The translations under genes and the position numbers were made by a program. Shown one piece after another: positions 1 through 11,643 of a DNA stretch of 64,000 bases. The number at the start of each line of letters is the position of its first letter. Position 1 is the stretch's first letter. Source of the stretch: Bilabrum cf. latius. Lineage: Eukaryota > Bigyra: Bicosoecida > Bigyra > Bicosoecida. The notes below the pieces were generated by a model. It did no database searches. It was given only the letters and a program-made list of their open reading frames with translations, and was not told where the DNA came from. The stretch covers positions 744,001 to 808,000 of the forward strand of contig OZ237737.1 of the NCBI GenBank assembly GCA_965178125.1, in the 5' to 3' direction.

Positions 1-1503
1 GCCGGTGGCGCGGGCGGGGAACGGGGCAAGGCAGACGGGGAGGCAGGAGTGCCCAGCATGGGTGACACGGAGAGAATTGCGGGAGCCTTGAGTGCCCTTG
101 CAGTGGCAGCCAGGTCGCTGGAATCTAGTGCAGCAAGTTTTGCAGCTGCCGTGAACCAGTGCGCCTCGGAAGCAGAGATGGACCGGGCCCTGCAGCACCT
201 TCATGCGCAGCTTCTTCGAGGCAACGCGCTTGCACCAGGCGCCGCTCTGCCCCCGCATGACGTGGTCGCACCTGGCCGCAAGCTGGGGTGGTGTATGCCG
301 GATGCAGCCCAGAGTGGCCCAAGCACAGCTGCAACGACCAAAGGCGGCACCATCGGCTGGGTGGTGATGTGGGACAGGCACGATCACCCACTCGCGATTC
401 GGCCGGTCGATAGTGCACCGCCATTGATCCGAGGCGCTGGCGCAGACGAGGCCGGCTCAAGCGCCAGCCCTGGGGACCCAGCAATAGCGACGTTAGTGCT
501 CGCTTGGGCATCGGGTGGTGCAGATGCAGCAGCAGCCCAGTCCAAACAGAGTGGTAGTAGTGTGGGCGATGGTGCTCCACGGAAAGCAAAACCGGCCAGA
601 AGACTCGTCAAACCTGGGGCAACACGTGCTTCCAAGATGCTGAAGCGAAAGCGTGCCATCGAAGCGACCATGATGGTGAAGCCAAAAGTAGAGAAGGGCG
701 AAGGCTAGGGCAAAGCAAGCTTCAGACGAGGCGGCTCCAGTGGCGCTTCATCGGAGGGCACCCCAGCCGGAGGGGGTTGCGCGGCTGGCATGCCAAGGGG
801 TGGCTCGGCTGGCCCGGGGGGAGAGTCCGGAGAGGCTGCTGCCGACTGGGAATGGGACAGCAGCGGGCCAACCCCTGCAATTCTTGCTCTCCATGGGATG
901 CACGTGCTTCTACCGGACCAGCTTTTGCTCTCAACAGGCATTGCGCAGGCTTCCAGTGGCAGTCCCATCATGATCGCTGGGGACGCTGTTGTGCCTGCAG
1001 ACGGTGCTTGCAGTGCGCTCGGGCTCGCCGCGAGGGTGGATCTGGGCCGGTGCCACGCGCCCAGGGAGTTGTACAGGATATCAGATGCGAGCGATGCGTT
1101 TGCGTTCGATTTGTTCCATTCGTGGTCCGCTGTCGGCGGCGCAAGAGGCGATGGATCCACACTTGCGGCAGTGGAACGCATCTCTTTCGTGTTTGCTGGG
1201 AGGGTTGCTGCGATCGAAGCACGGCGAAGGCTGAATGATGTCATTGGTAAGCTCAAGGAGGGGCAAAACGCGTTGTTGCTCCAAAGCTCGGAGCAAGCTG
1301 CCGATGAGGATAGGTGCGCGGAGGGTGTTGGGCAATAGCACATCGACGCTCCAGGTGAGATGCCAGACCTGTCAGCCGCCCCTCGAGAAACTGGCCGGCG
1401 GCTAACTATGACGAGACGATCATCAGCAGCCGTACGCCGGAGATAGGATGCGTTGGCTGCGCTTGTCGGTAAGCTCAAAGCCAGTCGAACAGACCAGGGC
1501 TGA
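1..1503 (+). CDS. Uncharacterised basic, low-complexity protein (5' end may be incomplete)
   Basis: The frame is open from the window edge to a TGA at 1501-1503 and contains three in-frame UAGs (706, 1336 and one near 1437). The first ATG in frame is at 58, giving about 481 residues, but the codons before it also look coding, so the true start may lie outside the window. The N-terminal 60 residues are Ala-rich and helical. A central Gly/Ser/Ala-rich stretch follows a Lys/Arg cluster (RASKMLKRKRA, near residue 190) that could be a nuclear localisation signal. The C-terminal third contains a predicted helical segment (AAIEARRRLNDVIGKLKEG) and a basic tail. I recognise no family. The nearest neighbour, 600 bp downstream, is on the other strand and gives no functional hint. 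Confidence 0.6.
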
Positions 1504-2101
1504 CGGACGTGGCTGTGTCTCGACCCCAGCTCGCATGGCCTCAACTGTTACAATATACGGTTAAACGATATATTCAAATTCTCAATGGTTTCTATGAATA
1601 TGCAGTCAAAACAATCGTGACGCCGCACACTGGAGCAATTACAACCCTCGATCGGCCAGACTCTGGTGCCCGATGGACCCTGCAGGATCATGTCCCGATT
1701 GTCTTGGGCATCTTCATGTCTCCTTGCAATTTACCATCTATTGTTCGAACAGGCGAGTGCGCGCCGGCCAGTTTCTTGGTCTCTACGAATTCGATCTTGC
1801 CACGTGATGGAGTCCCCTCCGCCGCACTGTGTGTCGACGATTTGGTGCTAGGACTATGAGCCAATCCGCTGCCAAGCGGTCCCAAACACAATGCATCAGT
1901 TTCACAAGCACGTACGGGGGATGCCATGCCGCAACTTATTCGATCAACTACGTTTTTGAGGCCAGAACAATCCGAAACTCGAGAGCGCGCGAAAACAGCT
2001 CGTTACCACTCGCCTGTTTGCGCGGCGGTCGCACTCATCCTAGCGCAAGTCTCTCTTAACCACGAACGCGGAGCACCATCCGCGTACTTTCCAAGCATCA
2101 C
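1504..2101. other. Intergenic region between convergent genes
   Basis: About 600 bp between the ends of two convergent genes. It is more AT-rich than its neighbours, especially around 1545-1620. Short open frames are present but have no recognisable protein features and no UAG-read-through continuity. I see no RNA gene or repeat. Confidence 0.5.
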
Positions 2102-3928
2102 TCATGCGTAGCGCAGGGGGAATCGCTCCTCGTTCTCGCCCACGCCCACGATCACGCTGCCCATGCCCTCGGGCGCAAAGCGGCGGCCGTCCCGCCCGAA
2201 CAGAGACAGGTCCCTTGCCGTCAGGTCAAACTTAACCGTCTGCGATTCCCCGGGCTGCAGGAACACCTTGGTGAAGTCCACCAGGTACTTGAGCGGGTTG
2301 CCGTCCTCGCCGGCCTTGGGCGGGGTCACGAAGAAGAGCACAGAGTCCGCAGCTGCCACGCTACCCGTGTTGGTCACCGTCACGCTGGCAGACGCGAGCG
2401 CGGGCAGGTCCTTGCGCAGGGGTGCGGCTTCAGCCCAGGTGGGATACGCCGCGGCGAAGCTCCTCAGGGAGTCCCTGCTGGCGCGCATCTCTCCCTCGCG
2501 GATCGCGTCCTGGGACCAAGTGTACTTGAAGGTGGTGTACGAGAGGCCGGTCCCGAACTCGTACACGGGCTGTCCCGTGTAGAAGCGGTAGGAGCGGCCG
2601 GGGTATCCCTTGGAGGGATCGGGGCGCACGTCCTGGTTGAACATGGACACGTTGTTCACGTAGCTGCCGGGGTACATGGTCTGCGCCAGCCTGCCCGAGG
2701 GCACGCTGAGCCCGAACACGGTGCGCGCGATGGCGTCTCCACCGGACTGGCCGGGGTATCCCGCCCACATGATGGCGGTGATCTGGTCGGAGCCCTTGGC
2801 GAAGGTAAGGTCCACCATGCCTCCGCCCAGCACGACGAGGATCACGGGCTTGCCCTGCGCAGCGGCAGCCACCTCCGTGATCAGGTCCTGCTGCACGCCG
2901 GGCAGCACGAGGATGTCACGGTCGTGGCCCTCCCTCTCCTGCGACTGGTCCAGGCCCACCACCAGCACCACTGCGTCCGACACCTTGGCGGCGCCCACGG
3001 CCGCGTTGAAGCCGCTCTTGTCCTGCGAGCTGATGTCGCATCCCTTCTCGTAGTGCACGCTGGCCATCTTGGCGAAGCCCTCTCAAGCACGGCGTACGTC
3101 TCTGCTTCAGACAGGCTCGACAACAGGAGGAGTGCCAAATTTGGTACCATTGGCGAGTATCGCAGCCCGTGCAACTACGCCAGCACGCAGACAACTCGAT
3201 CATGCGCTGCACTTATTTCAACTGATGGCTGAGAGAGCAGTCCGAGCGCCGACTCTGGAAGCACCGTCGGTGCAACGCCTAAAAAAGGTATCTGCGGCGA
3301 GCATCGCGGACTTGACGAGGTGAGTACAGTTGAAGAANNNNNNNNNNNNNNNNNNNNNNNNNNNNNNNNNNNNNNNNNNNNNNNNNNNNNNNNNNNNNNN
3401 NNNNNNNNNNNNNNNNNNNNNNNNNNNNNNNNNNNNNNNNNNNNNNNNNNNNNNNNNNNNNNNNNNNNNNNNNNNNNNNNNNNNNNNNNNNNNNNNNNNN
3501 NNNNNNNNNNNNNNNNNNNNNNNNNNNNNNNNNNNNNAAGGGAGGTCACCTCCGAAATGAACTCCAGGTGAGTGTGCGACTCCATGGAGAGCTTCAGACC
3601 TGCGACAGAATGAGAGCGTAAATCTTCTCCCAATTGAGTTGCAGATGCAGGTACCGTCGAGCCTGGCCATGGCATTTTCAATTCAGACTCACCACCACTG
3701 GTATCCGGGAAAGTTCACGCTCTGTGCCGAATCAGCGCCATTTACGAACAGCCCAGGCAACTCTTCCTACTGCAGACGGCTGACGAGGTCCGTGGCCCGA
3801 TCTTCCGTCGATTTGCTTGGATCGCAAAAAGGCATGCTCTTGTACGGATCTGCGCCGCATGGATTGGTCCATGCATGAACAGCAGAAATTGCTGCGGATG
3901 CAGCGATGATTGCGGCTGTGGTCCTCAT
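2102..3928 (-). CDS. Secreted GH3 beta-xylosidase/arabinofuranosidase-like enzyme, interrupted by an assembly gap
   Basis: Exon 1 (3928-3693) begins with a signal peptide (MRTTAAIIAASAAISAVHA) and the GH3 N-terminal motif PFCDPSKSTEDRATDLVSRLQ. UAG at 3764 follows. A 93-nt intron (3692-3600) restores the hallmark WWSEALHGVA across the junction and exon 2 runs into the N gap. The last exon (about 3081-2102) holds the GH3 C-terminal domain (VGLDQSQEREGHDR, WAGYPGQSGGDA, GYPGRSYRFYTG, FGTGLSYTTF) and a fibronectin III-like end, with TGA at 2102. These are plant/fungal BXL-type motifs, so xylo- or arabino-oligosaccharides are likely substrates. The catalytic Asp region (about 300 residues) falls in the gap. 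The acceptor of the last exon is inferred from reading frame. Start chosen for the signal peptide; two upstream in-frame ATGs would hide it. Confidence 0.88.
3338..3537. other. Assembly gap (200 N)
   Basis: Exactly 200 N, the usual placeholder for a scaffold join of unknown size. It lies inside the GH3 gene. Roughly 1 kb of coding sequence expected between WWSEALHGVA and the C-terminal domain is absent, so the true gap is probably longer than 200 bp. Confidence 0.97.
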
Positions 3929-4379
3929 GACAAACCGATCTGACATTAGCGTATCGACGCGTCCAAGAAAACTCATTTATCGATGTGTACGCTACAATGA
4001 ACAGCACAACGCGTGCATCTGGGTGCTTGTGGAATCTTTACCCAACGCGTGCTTGACCCGTTGAACTGTTAGCTCATGCCACCAAAGCACAAATGCTGAA
4101 CTGATATAATAGATACATGCATATTGGGCGTCTTGAATGGGCAAAGGAGAGCAGGAACGCACCCGTGGCACTTAAGCAAGGCCTCGCTCCGCCGACACTC
4201 GATTGCAATGCAAGGTGCCAGTTGTTGCAAGGGGGGGTTACTCAGAAGCCAAGAGTGAGCCGACCCGACCGATACCATTGGCCCATACTGCTACTGCCCA
4301 ACGCAATCCAGCGAAATCACAGAGGATTCGGCCATATACCTGGCCATCCAGCCGTGCAGCCGGCCACCCCCTGCCCAGC
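3929..4379. other. Intergenic region upstream of the GH3 gene
   Basis: About 450 bp between the GH3 start and the stop of the transporter gene, both on the minus strand. It should hold the GH3 promoter. I see no convincing TATA box, repeat or RNA gene. Confidence 0.4.
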
Positions 4380-6512
4380 TCAGTTCTTGTAGTAGTTCAC
4401 GATGTTTCGGACCGCGTTGATGGTCCCCGTGATCATGACCACCACTCCCACGAGGATGCAGGTGCAGCAGATGACCCAGTGGTACCAGTCCGCCTTGCCC
4501 GCCCTCCCGAACGTGAACAGGAACAGGAGAGGTGGGATCACGAACCCAACAATCGTCATCATGAAGGACCCGATCAGGTCCGCAAAGAGCTCAAAGTTGG
4601 GCACGGCCCACGCCACCACGCACGTGAGCAGCACCAGGCCGGCCCTCAGGCCCCTGTGTGACCACGCCCGCAAGCTCGTCAGGTCCTCTGCCACAGCCCG
4701 CCAGTCCGCCTGCGTCATCCCCAGCATGTCCCTCTCGGCACCGTCATCTCCTCCCCCTTGCCCCTCCTCTCTACCACCGCTGCCAACGCCCCCCGCCCTG
4801 AGTGGCACCTGCTCATACTCCTGCGCGTGCCGCCCCGCCTGCACCGATGGGCTGTCCTCCCCCTGCCCCTGCCCCTGCCCCTGCCCCTGCCGGTCCCCCT
4901 ACCCCTCGCCCACGCTCCTGCCATGCCTCTCGACCCTTTCCTCCAGCCCACTGCTGCCTGACCTCGACAGCGCCAACCGCACCCGACCCACCCGTCCTTC
5001 CGCCTTGCTCTCGCCATCGCTGACCGCCCCTGCCTCGCCTGGGCCAGTCTCCTCCTGGTCGCTGAGCACGGCGGCAGCGGCGCCGTCGCGCGCAGCCGCC
5101 GCGTCCTCGAGACTGATCCCGCTGGACTTCCGCAGGGAATCCTCCCACTGGTCCCCCAGCTGCAGCTGCTCCTTGGACCTCTGCTTGCGCTCCGTGGCGG
5201 GCGACCGGAGCGCGAGCTGGAAGCCTTGTTCCGCGGCGCTGGCACCGTCCCCCTCCGACTCGTCGCTGCCCTCTGCGTCTTCCAGGGCTCCCTCGTCCTC
5301 TGCCTTCTCGTCTCCAAAGAGTTTCCTCTCTAGGATCTCGGCGGCAGGGAAGAGAGTCAGCGCGTGCGTGAAGATCAGGCTCGCCACAAGTGCGAGCTGC
5401 ACGGTGATGGTCGCGGTGGCTCCCGGCGCGAAGCAGTCCGTGATGATCGGGCAGCTCCCAAGCCCCGCACCGTACGCAAACGCGCCAAAGGCAGAGCAGC
5501 TGATCGAGTAGAGGGTCATGCCCCATCCCATGACAGGGAATCCACTGTTGGGGTGCTTCAGTGACGCCTCCACCGGCAGCACCAGGTTGATCCCCTCTAG
5601 GGAATACACCGATACACCGATAAACCCCACTATGCCCATAATTTTCAACCCTCCATCTGGAAGGTGCACGCCTGGAGGTACGATACCATCCGTTGGGTGC
5701 GTCAAGGTCTCACCCCCATCGTAGTAGGAGATTCCCATGACACCCCCAACGTACACAATAAGGCCAACGAAACTAAGCACCCACAAATCCTTGAGCTTAC
5801 GTATCCAAGCAAATAAAATGAGGACTGGAAGCGCAGAGAAGATCAACCCAGCACGCGTTGCACCGACCCCGAACGACTCGAAGGCGTCGAGAGCGTTCTG
5901 CGCGCCCACGATGATGAATCCGCTGCAAAACGCAAGCTCCAGGAAGACCACCTAGAAATCTACGATAAATTCCCCCCATGGCCCAAACACGGCTTTACCA
6001 ACCTCAGGGTACGTGACAATATGCTGCCCCCCCGGCTTTGCATTCAGCATGTGCTTCACTCGAATCAGAAGAAGCATTCCGTACGTCACCATGGCACCAA
6101 TACAGAGGTAAATTACAATGCCTAACCATACCCCTGTTTTGGCGAATGCGTTGGGGATTGAGAGAATGCCTGCGGGACGTTGCGAAGAGAGAATTACGCA
6201 TTTAGATTCATTTCGCTACTTTCTGCCATATATCCAAGGCCAATGGACACACGGCTCACCTGCTCCGAAGAGACCTTTCACAAAGTTGAAGAATCCGGCG
6301 AACGCGCCGCCACCGTGCGGCCTATCAGGGAGCTTGTCACCACTGTTCGTGATCACCGCTGGGTTCACCTTCGGTGCGTCTGTGCTGGCCTACGGAAGCA
6401 AAGATTTGGTTTCGTGCACACTAGGCTCCAGCATTGTCTGCCTTTGTTGCAATGTATTCTGTTGGTCTCGTTCAATAGTTGATCCAGCGGTGTCAGAGTC
6501 GCTAGGTTGCAT
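4380..6512 (-). CDS. AAAP-family (SLC36/SLC38-like) amino-acid transporter
   Basis: Two exons (6512-6260, 6169-4380) split by a 90-nt intron whose splice rebuilds KGLFGAG-ILSIPNAFAKTG, the diagnostic first transmembrane segment of amino acid/auxin permeases. The product is 680 residues. A hydrophilic N-terminus of about 60 residues precedes roughly ten hydrophobic segments. The conserved stretch TYPEVGKAVFGPWGEFIVDF is followed by UAG (5952) and then the third hydrophobic segment. A cytosolic, acidic, Ser/Glu-rich insertion of about 180 residues (about 5330-4700) separates the last two segments from the rest and includes a second UAG (4899) and a Gln-Gly run from a CCCCTG hexamer repeat. A third UAG is in exon 1. 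It ends with TGA. Likely proton-coupled amino-acid transport at plasma or vacuolar membrane; substrate not predictable. Confidence 0.9.
4861..4891. repeat. CCCCTG hexamer microsatellite inside the transporter gene
   Basis: About five head-to-tail copies of CCCCTG on the plus strand, coding on the minus strand for alternating Gln-Gly in the cytosolic insertion of the transporter. Confidence 0.85.
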
Positions 6513-6638
6513 GAATATGGTTTGGCTGGGTCCGGTCCACGAATATCCGCGACGGTGTGACGAACGCCTTCGCGGGATTGGAGCGCTGCGCTCCAATGAC
6601 ACACAAGAAGGTATGCATTCGCGTGAAGGATACATTTA

Positions 6639-7400
6639 TCACCCAAATCCCCCCTTGCCCGTCCCAGACGTGCTCGCGAGACCTCCGAACCCGGCTTTGG
6701 AGGTCGGCGCCCTGCCAGCCGGTGCCTTCATCCCCTAGCCACGGGACCCAACTGGCCCAGCACTCCTCCCAAGGGTGGCCTACCCCTTTGCCTTCATAGA
6801 TCGCTGGAAAGCAGTCCCTTTGGGCACCTGCAAGTGGGGCTTGCTACCCGCCGTCATGTCGTAGCCCCTGCTCGCCTTGAGATCTCGGCCAGTGATTGCT
6901 TTCCTGTGCGTTGCCTCAGCCTTCTTTGTTTTAATTGTACGATCTTTGCTATCCCCGACGAACGTTGCAACCCCGCCGCTGGCAAGACCCAGCCTGTGCC
7001 TGAGATCCGCAGCAATCGCCTCCCTCTCCTTTAAAGAGGCTTCGATTGGCGCAATTCTAGCGAGAGTCTCACGCTCTTGGCGCTCTAGATCAGCTAATTT
7101 AGCAGTGTCACTCGCAACCTATGCGAGCACTTGCCTTTGCGCCTTTCGTATTCCCTTGATCAACTCGTCCAGCCGCTTCACACGTCGCACCGCATGGTCT
7201 GGAACCTTAGATGCCTCTTTTAACTTCCGGAGAAGCTCCTTCATTTCTTTCTGCGTACGCGAGGCGTGCATAGGCTCGATAACACGGTGTATCATGCTCC
7301 ATACAATATGTTGCAAAGGAGTATGCGGAGCCGAACCTACCTCTTTCTGGGATTCATCCTTTCTAGATGCTGTTCTCCTGGCCCCAGATGGCGCAGACAT
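6639..7400 (-). CDS. Coiled-coil protein of unknown function
   Basis: 253 codons from ATG at 7400 to TGA at 6639, with three in-frame UAGs (7119, 6780, 6735). Residues about 40-130 are highly charged and helical (KEMKELLRKLKEASK, RVKRLDELIKGIRKAQRQ, then LADLERQERETLARIAPIEA), consistent with a coiled coil. The C-terminus is basic and Gly-rich and ends near KGGFG. The start was chosen as the ATG opening MSAPSGARR; an in-frame extension upstream to 7556 starts without ATG and overlaps the end of the next gene. It sits 126 bp upstream of the transporter start and 152 bp downstream of the GH55-like gene, all on one strand. No family recognised; a scaffold or cytoskeletal role would be a guess. 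Confidence 0.7.
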
Positions 7401-7552
7401 GTCTAATGATTCAGATATGATGCTGGATGTGTGGAGTACTTGGTTGTGGCTAGCTTGCAGTAGGAAGGAAGGAAAGGCAACGGAAACTACATTGGTGCAC
7501 TGCACTGCCTTCAGTGCAAGCCCAAGACCGCTGGCATCCGTATGGCGCCGAA

Positions 7553-10500
7553 TCAAGCCCTCCCATAGTACACGGGAAGCTCAAAGACTGCAGTGGTCAC
7601 ATTCGTCCCACCGCGACCGCCGTCGAAGACAGCAGCATCACCTTGGTCCGCCGCGCACCGGTAGATCTGGTCCATCGCGTTGGCCAGCACGAATCCCGTC
7701 GAGTTCGTGAAGCGATACACGGCGTTGGGTCCCATCGAGGGGTACGAAGGAGGGCCTGCTGCGCTCCCCGTGTTCACCAGTCCCCCGTGCCCGATGGAGG
7801 AGAAGCCCGTCGAGTCCCTCACCCACATGACAGTGTCGAGACTCTCGCTCTTGACACCGTACACCTCCACGTGGCCCACGTCCCTGAACTCGCTCTGCGC
7901 CTCGCAGGTGCAGTGCTCCGAGTTGAGCTGGTAGAAAGCCACACGGTGCTGCCCCGTGCCCGACACGAGCATCTTGCGGTACAGGGGGTGCTGGTGCTGG
8001 GGGGCGCTGTTCCTGTGCCCGTCTTCCTGGTACCACGTGTGCCACCGGAGCTCGTCGAGCCCACCCGCGTCGTCACTCGAGTCCGCTGAAGTCGCAGTAC
8101 CCTCCGCCGTGACGGTCGCCAGAGCATGCGCGTACCCTGGCGCCTGCCAGAAAATGTCAGAGCACCTCGCGTTGAAGAACCACGAGCCGCACACTGGCAC
8201 ATTTGTGGCCCACACCTGCCTGGCATTGCCGTAGGCAGGCATAAATGCCCCCGCGCGGGCGTCAGCCGCGCTTGCGTTCTTCTGACTTCCCAGCGTCCAC
8301 TGGACGGCTGACACGTTCACGGTCGACAGCGGGATGGTGATCTGCAGCCCGAACAGCGCCGTGGTAGGGCTGCTGCCAGGGCCTGCTGCAGGCTCGGGAG
8401 GTGTTTGCTGCACTATGCTGCCGTCATACTCGGCAGCTTCACCCCCGAGCAGCAGCACTGGGGGTGCACCGGGGTCCACAGCAGCCGGTGCACCGGGTCG
8501 TGGCCCCTCGAACATCGTGTTGTTTGGGACCAGCGTGACGTACTGCCTTGCGATCCCGCCGATGCTGACGCCTGCAGGCACGTGGATCGTCCTGCTCACG
8601 CGGTAGGTCCCGCGCGGAAGAAACACAACCCCGCTCACCTAGCCCGCGCTGCGACGCGGACTGCCACTGTTTAGCTACGCGTACGCAAGCTTGACTGCGC
8701 GCTCGAGGGCGTCCGTGTCATCGGTAACCCCGTCACCCAGAGCGCCTGCGTCTGCTTTCGCGTTCACCGCCCCCTGCGTCCAGGGCCCAGGGAAATTGGC
8801 GTTCGAGCCCCATGAATGCCTTGCCAGCAGCTCCTCCACGCCAGCAGCAGCGGGAACTCCCACGGTCACGTTGTACACGGACGGAATCGCCTCCCTTGGC
8901 TGCTTCCTGCCGTCCTTGTACGTTGGCATGGTCAGGTGTTGCTGCGGGCAGGGAGATTCGTCCCCGAAGAAGTCTACCCCAACTGCCAGCTCTGCCACGT
9001 GCGTCCACTGGCCAGACTGCCTGCTGGACCCGGCAGCCAGCTTAAAAGAGTCCGATCCAGGTCCGGTGGCGTTGGTCACCTCGACTGCAACGTAGCTACC
9101 AGTCCATTCGCTCCAGCTGTGAGCGCCGCGGACAGCCCCGCGCGAGCCGTCACCTTGCCCCTCCACGAATACGTTTCTCAGGTACAGCGATCGCTGGGAC
9201 TGCAGCACGCCCGCCCTCTTCCATGGCCCCTCTATCCGCCCCTCTGACAGGCCCAGGGTGCCTGACTGCCAAGCCTCTGCCTGCTGATGATTCACAGAAG
9301 GAGGCAGCTTGTTGGGGCACGCACCGCCGCTTTCAGCCTCCGAGGGGAGCACGCCACCCGCCCCTGTAAATCCACCGGTTTGCGCGCCAATGACGGCTGG
9401 TCCCTGAGTCATTGGCCCCGCCTGTGCGTGCAGACCTGCCATGGACAGCGTCTCTAGCCCGGCGTGCAGCAGCCCGGCACAGCTGCTGTTGAAGATCCTT
9501 ACGTTGGAAGCAGTGGGCGCAGGCTGGGACTCCCTCGCGTCGAAACCGATGCGAAACCCCGATACGGTCAGGTTAGAGTGCGCGCCCCCGCTCCCCGAGC
9601 AGCCCTGAATGCCCGCAAAGGCGTCCCCCGCGGGGTTGAATGCGGCCACGTCCTCCAGAGACGACCCCTGGGCGCCACGCATCCGAAACCCAACAGCCCC
9701 GGGATTGTCCTCGCCGATCAGCACGTCGATGGACTAAACCACTGAGCTCATAAGAATGCTTGACTGCAGGCTGTTCAGGTGGTTTATCATCGAGGCGTTC
9801 AACACAGCAAGGGGGTATGCAGGGGGTCCGGAAGCGAATGCCGGCGTGCTTGCCGGCACCCAGATGGTTGCCCTGCCTTTCCGTGGCAACGCATCGTGAG
9901 GCCCGGCATCTCTGAGCACCTGCCCTCGGATGTTTGGCGTGCGGAACCGGTTGTTGTAGTTCGATGTTGCTGCGAGGACGAGCGTGGAGGCATGCACCAT
10001 GACCAGACATTACATGATGCACGCTTCAAGTAGGCCGGGGAGCACGGGAATTGCACACAAAGGCTTCTTACTGTTGTGCGCTGCAAAACCATTAACTTCC
10101 ATCCTCTGGCGCTGGATGGCCCTCAGTCCATCGGTCACCTTGTACACGCCGGCTGGCAGCCAGACAGACATGTAGTTGTCCATCGCAAAATCGATCGCAG
10201 CCTGCAGCGCCAGCGTGGAGTCCTGCGTCCCAGCCGGGTCGGCAGCGAACGGAAGCTTCGTCACGTCCAGTACTCCGTCCGCGGTCCCGGCATCCCAGCC
10301 AGTCGCAGCCCCTGGCTGGCCTCGCTAGTGCCACGTGCCCATCTGTCCGATGTCCCACGAGATGGTGCCGCTCTGGTCCGAGATGGGAGCCGCGACACCT
10401 GCCGCAGCACCGGGTCGGAGCGTGTTCGCGACAGACACAGCGCCTATCGACACGTTTCCTGCGCCCATGGCTTGCGCCCGCAACACTGCCTCTCCAGTGG

Positions 10501-11491
10501 TGTCCCCACAGCCACCCTCGTCCTGCCAGTCAAGGCCGTGCGGCACAACGGGAGTCTTGCCGGTGGCACTGGAGGCACCACCGCCGCATTGGAACCCGGC
10601 CGAAGCGCCCCGTGCGCTCACATCCATGTACAGCTGCGCCCCATCGCTGCCATTCACGCATCCTGCGGGCACGTCAAGCTGCGCGAGGAGGGCCGGTGGC
10701 TGGCCGTGGTATCGTCTCGCGGCCAGTTTCACGCTGACGTTTGACTCTCCCGGGGCAGCACCCGGTATCTCTATCCATATCCCGGCCTGCGTAGCCGTGG
10801 TTGCATATTCCGCATCAAGCTTTCGCTGGAGGCCCCCGAACTTGTGCGGGGCGGGGATGAGCGGCAGGTAGTGGCGGGGAGGCGTCCAGCCGGATACCGC
10901 AAGGCTGGTTCGCGTAGGGATCGCCAACCCCAGCGACAGCGACGCTCCACTCGGGACTTTAACCGCATCTGCAGACATTGACAACTCAAACCGAGCCCAT
11001 GCGAAAGTGCGTCCAGCGAACGGCACGCCCGAGATGCCGCAAGGCTCGGGTTGAGCCCCAATGACAGTGCGGCCGCCCACACGCTCCACAGAGCATCCTC
11101 CGCGTCCATCCAATTCCCACGCTTCTCTCCATTCGTTAGAATCGCTTACATTAGGCTGCTTAAAGTCGTCCTAGAACACAGTCATCCCTCCAACGAAGCG
11201 AACAGGCCGAGCAAGATCGATCGCTTGGATTTGGATTCTACCATTTGCACTGTCTGCTACTTCGTAATCGCCAGGAACCGCAAGGCCCACGAGCTAGCAT
11301 GTCGTGGTATTGATCCGTTTCACGGCTGGAGATGCACCAAGTGGCGAAAATCGCACTCGTGCATCTGCGCCGCAGGCAAACGGCTGGCTTAGGTTTGCTT
11401 GGACTGACGTTGTGGCGAAAAGTGGCCGATTGTCTTGCCCACTGACCAGAGCTACTGCGGTTGCTGCCAAGATTACGCGCACCAAGATCAT
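7553..11491 (-). CDS. Secreted tandem beta-helix protein, GH55-like (exo-beta-1,3-glucanase family architecture)
   Basis: Two exons (11491-10072, 9969-7553) give 1278 residues. The 102-nt intron with GTAAGA donor and CTCGCAG acceptor removes an in-frame TAA. A signal peptide (MILVRVILAATAVALVSGQ) is followed by an approx. 380-residue N-terminal region. Two copies of the pectate-lyase-3 entry motif follow: DSTLALQAAIDFA...VWLPAGVYKVTDG near residue 420, and GALGDGVTDDTDALERA...GVVFLPRGTYRVS near residue 890. Two such right-handed beta-helices in one chain are the layout of GH55. The stretch QSIDVLIGEDNPGAVGFRMR fits the family, with Gln supplied by UAG. Six UAGs in all; stop is TGA. Substrate (laminarin-type beta-1,3-glucan) is inferred from the family; I cannot confirm the catalytic residue. 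Confidence 0.82.
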
Positions 11492-11643
11492 TGTAGATGG
11501 CTGGCTGTATTTGAGCGTCACTCTTGGTGATCCTTTGCCCTGTGCAGAGATCCGAATCGGATCCGCTTCACTTTTCAAGTTCAACAAGTTGTGGGACAGT
11601 ACCCACGGGAGGGCGGACCTGCTGCTGCCCCGCGGTGTGGCCC

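Noticed and set aside
705-1544. 279-codon minus-strand frame
   Set aside because: Overlaps the plus-strand frame that spans three UAGs and ends in TGA. It has no domain; the plus reading has more protein-like helical segments, though neither is identified.
3175-3681. Open frames running through the N gap
   Set aside because: They exist only because N codons cannot contain stops; the correct GH3 frame on each side is different.
4402-5511. 369-codon plus-strand frame opposite the transporter
   Set aside because: Pro/Ser/Cys-rich antisense shadow of the acidic insertion; the minus strand encodes recognisable transporter segments.
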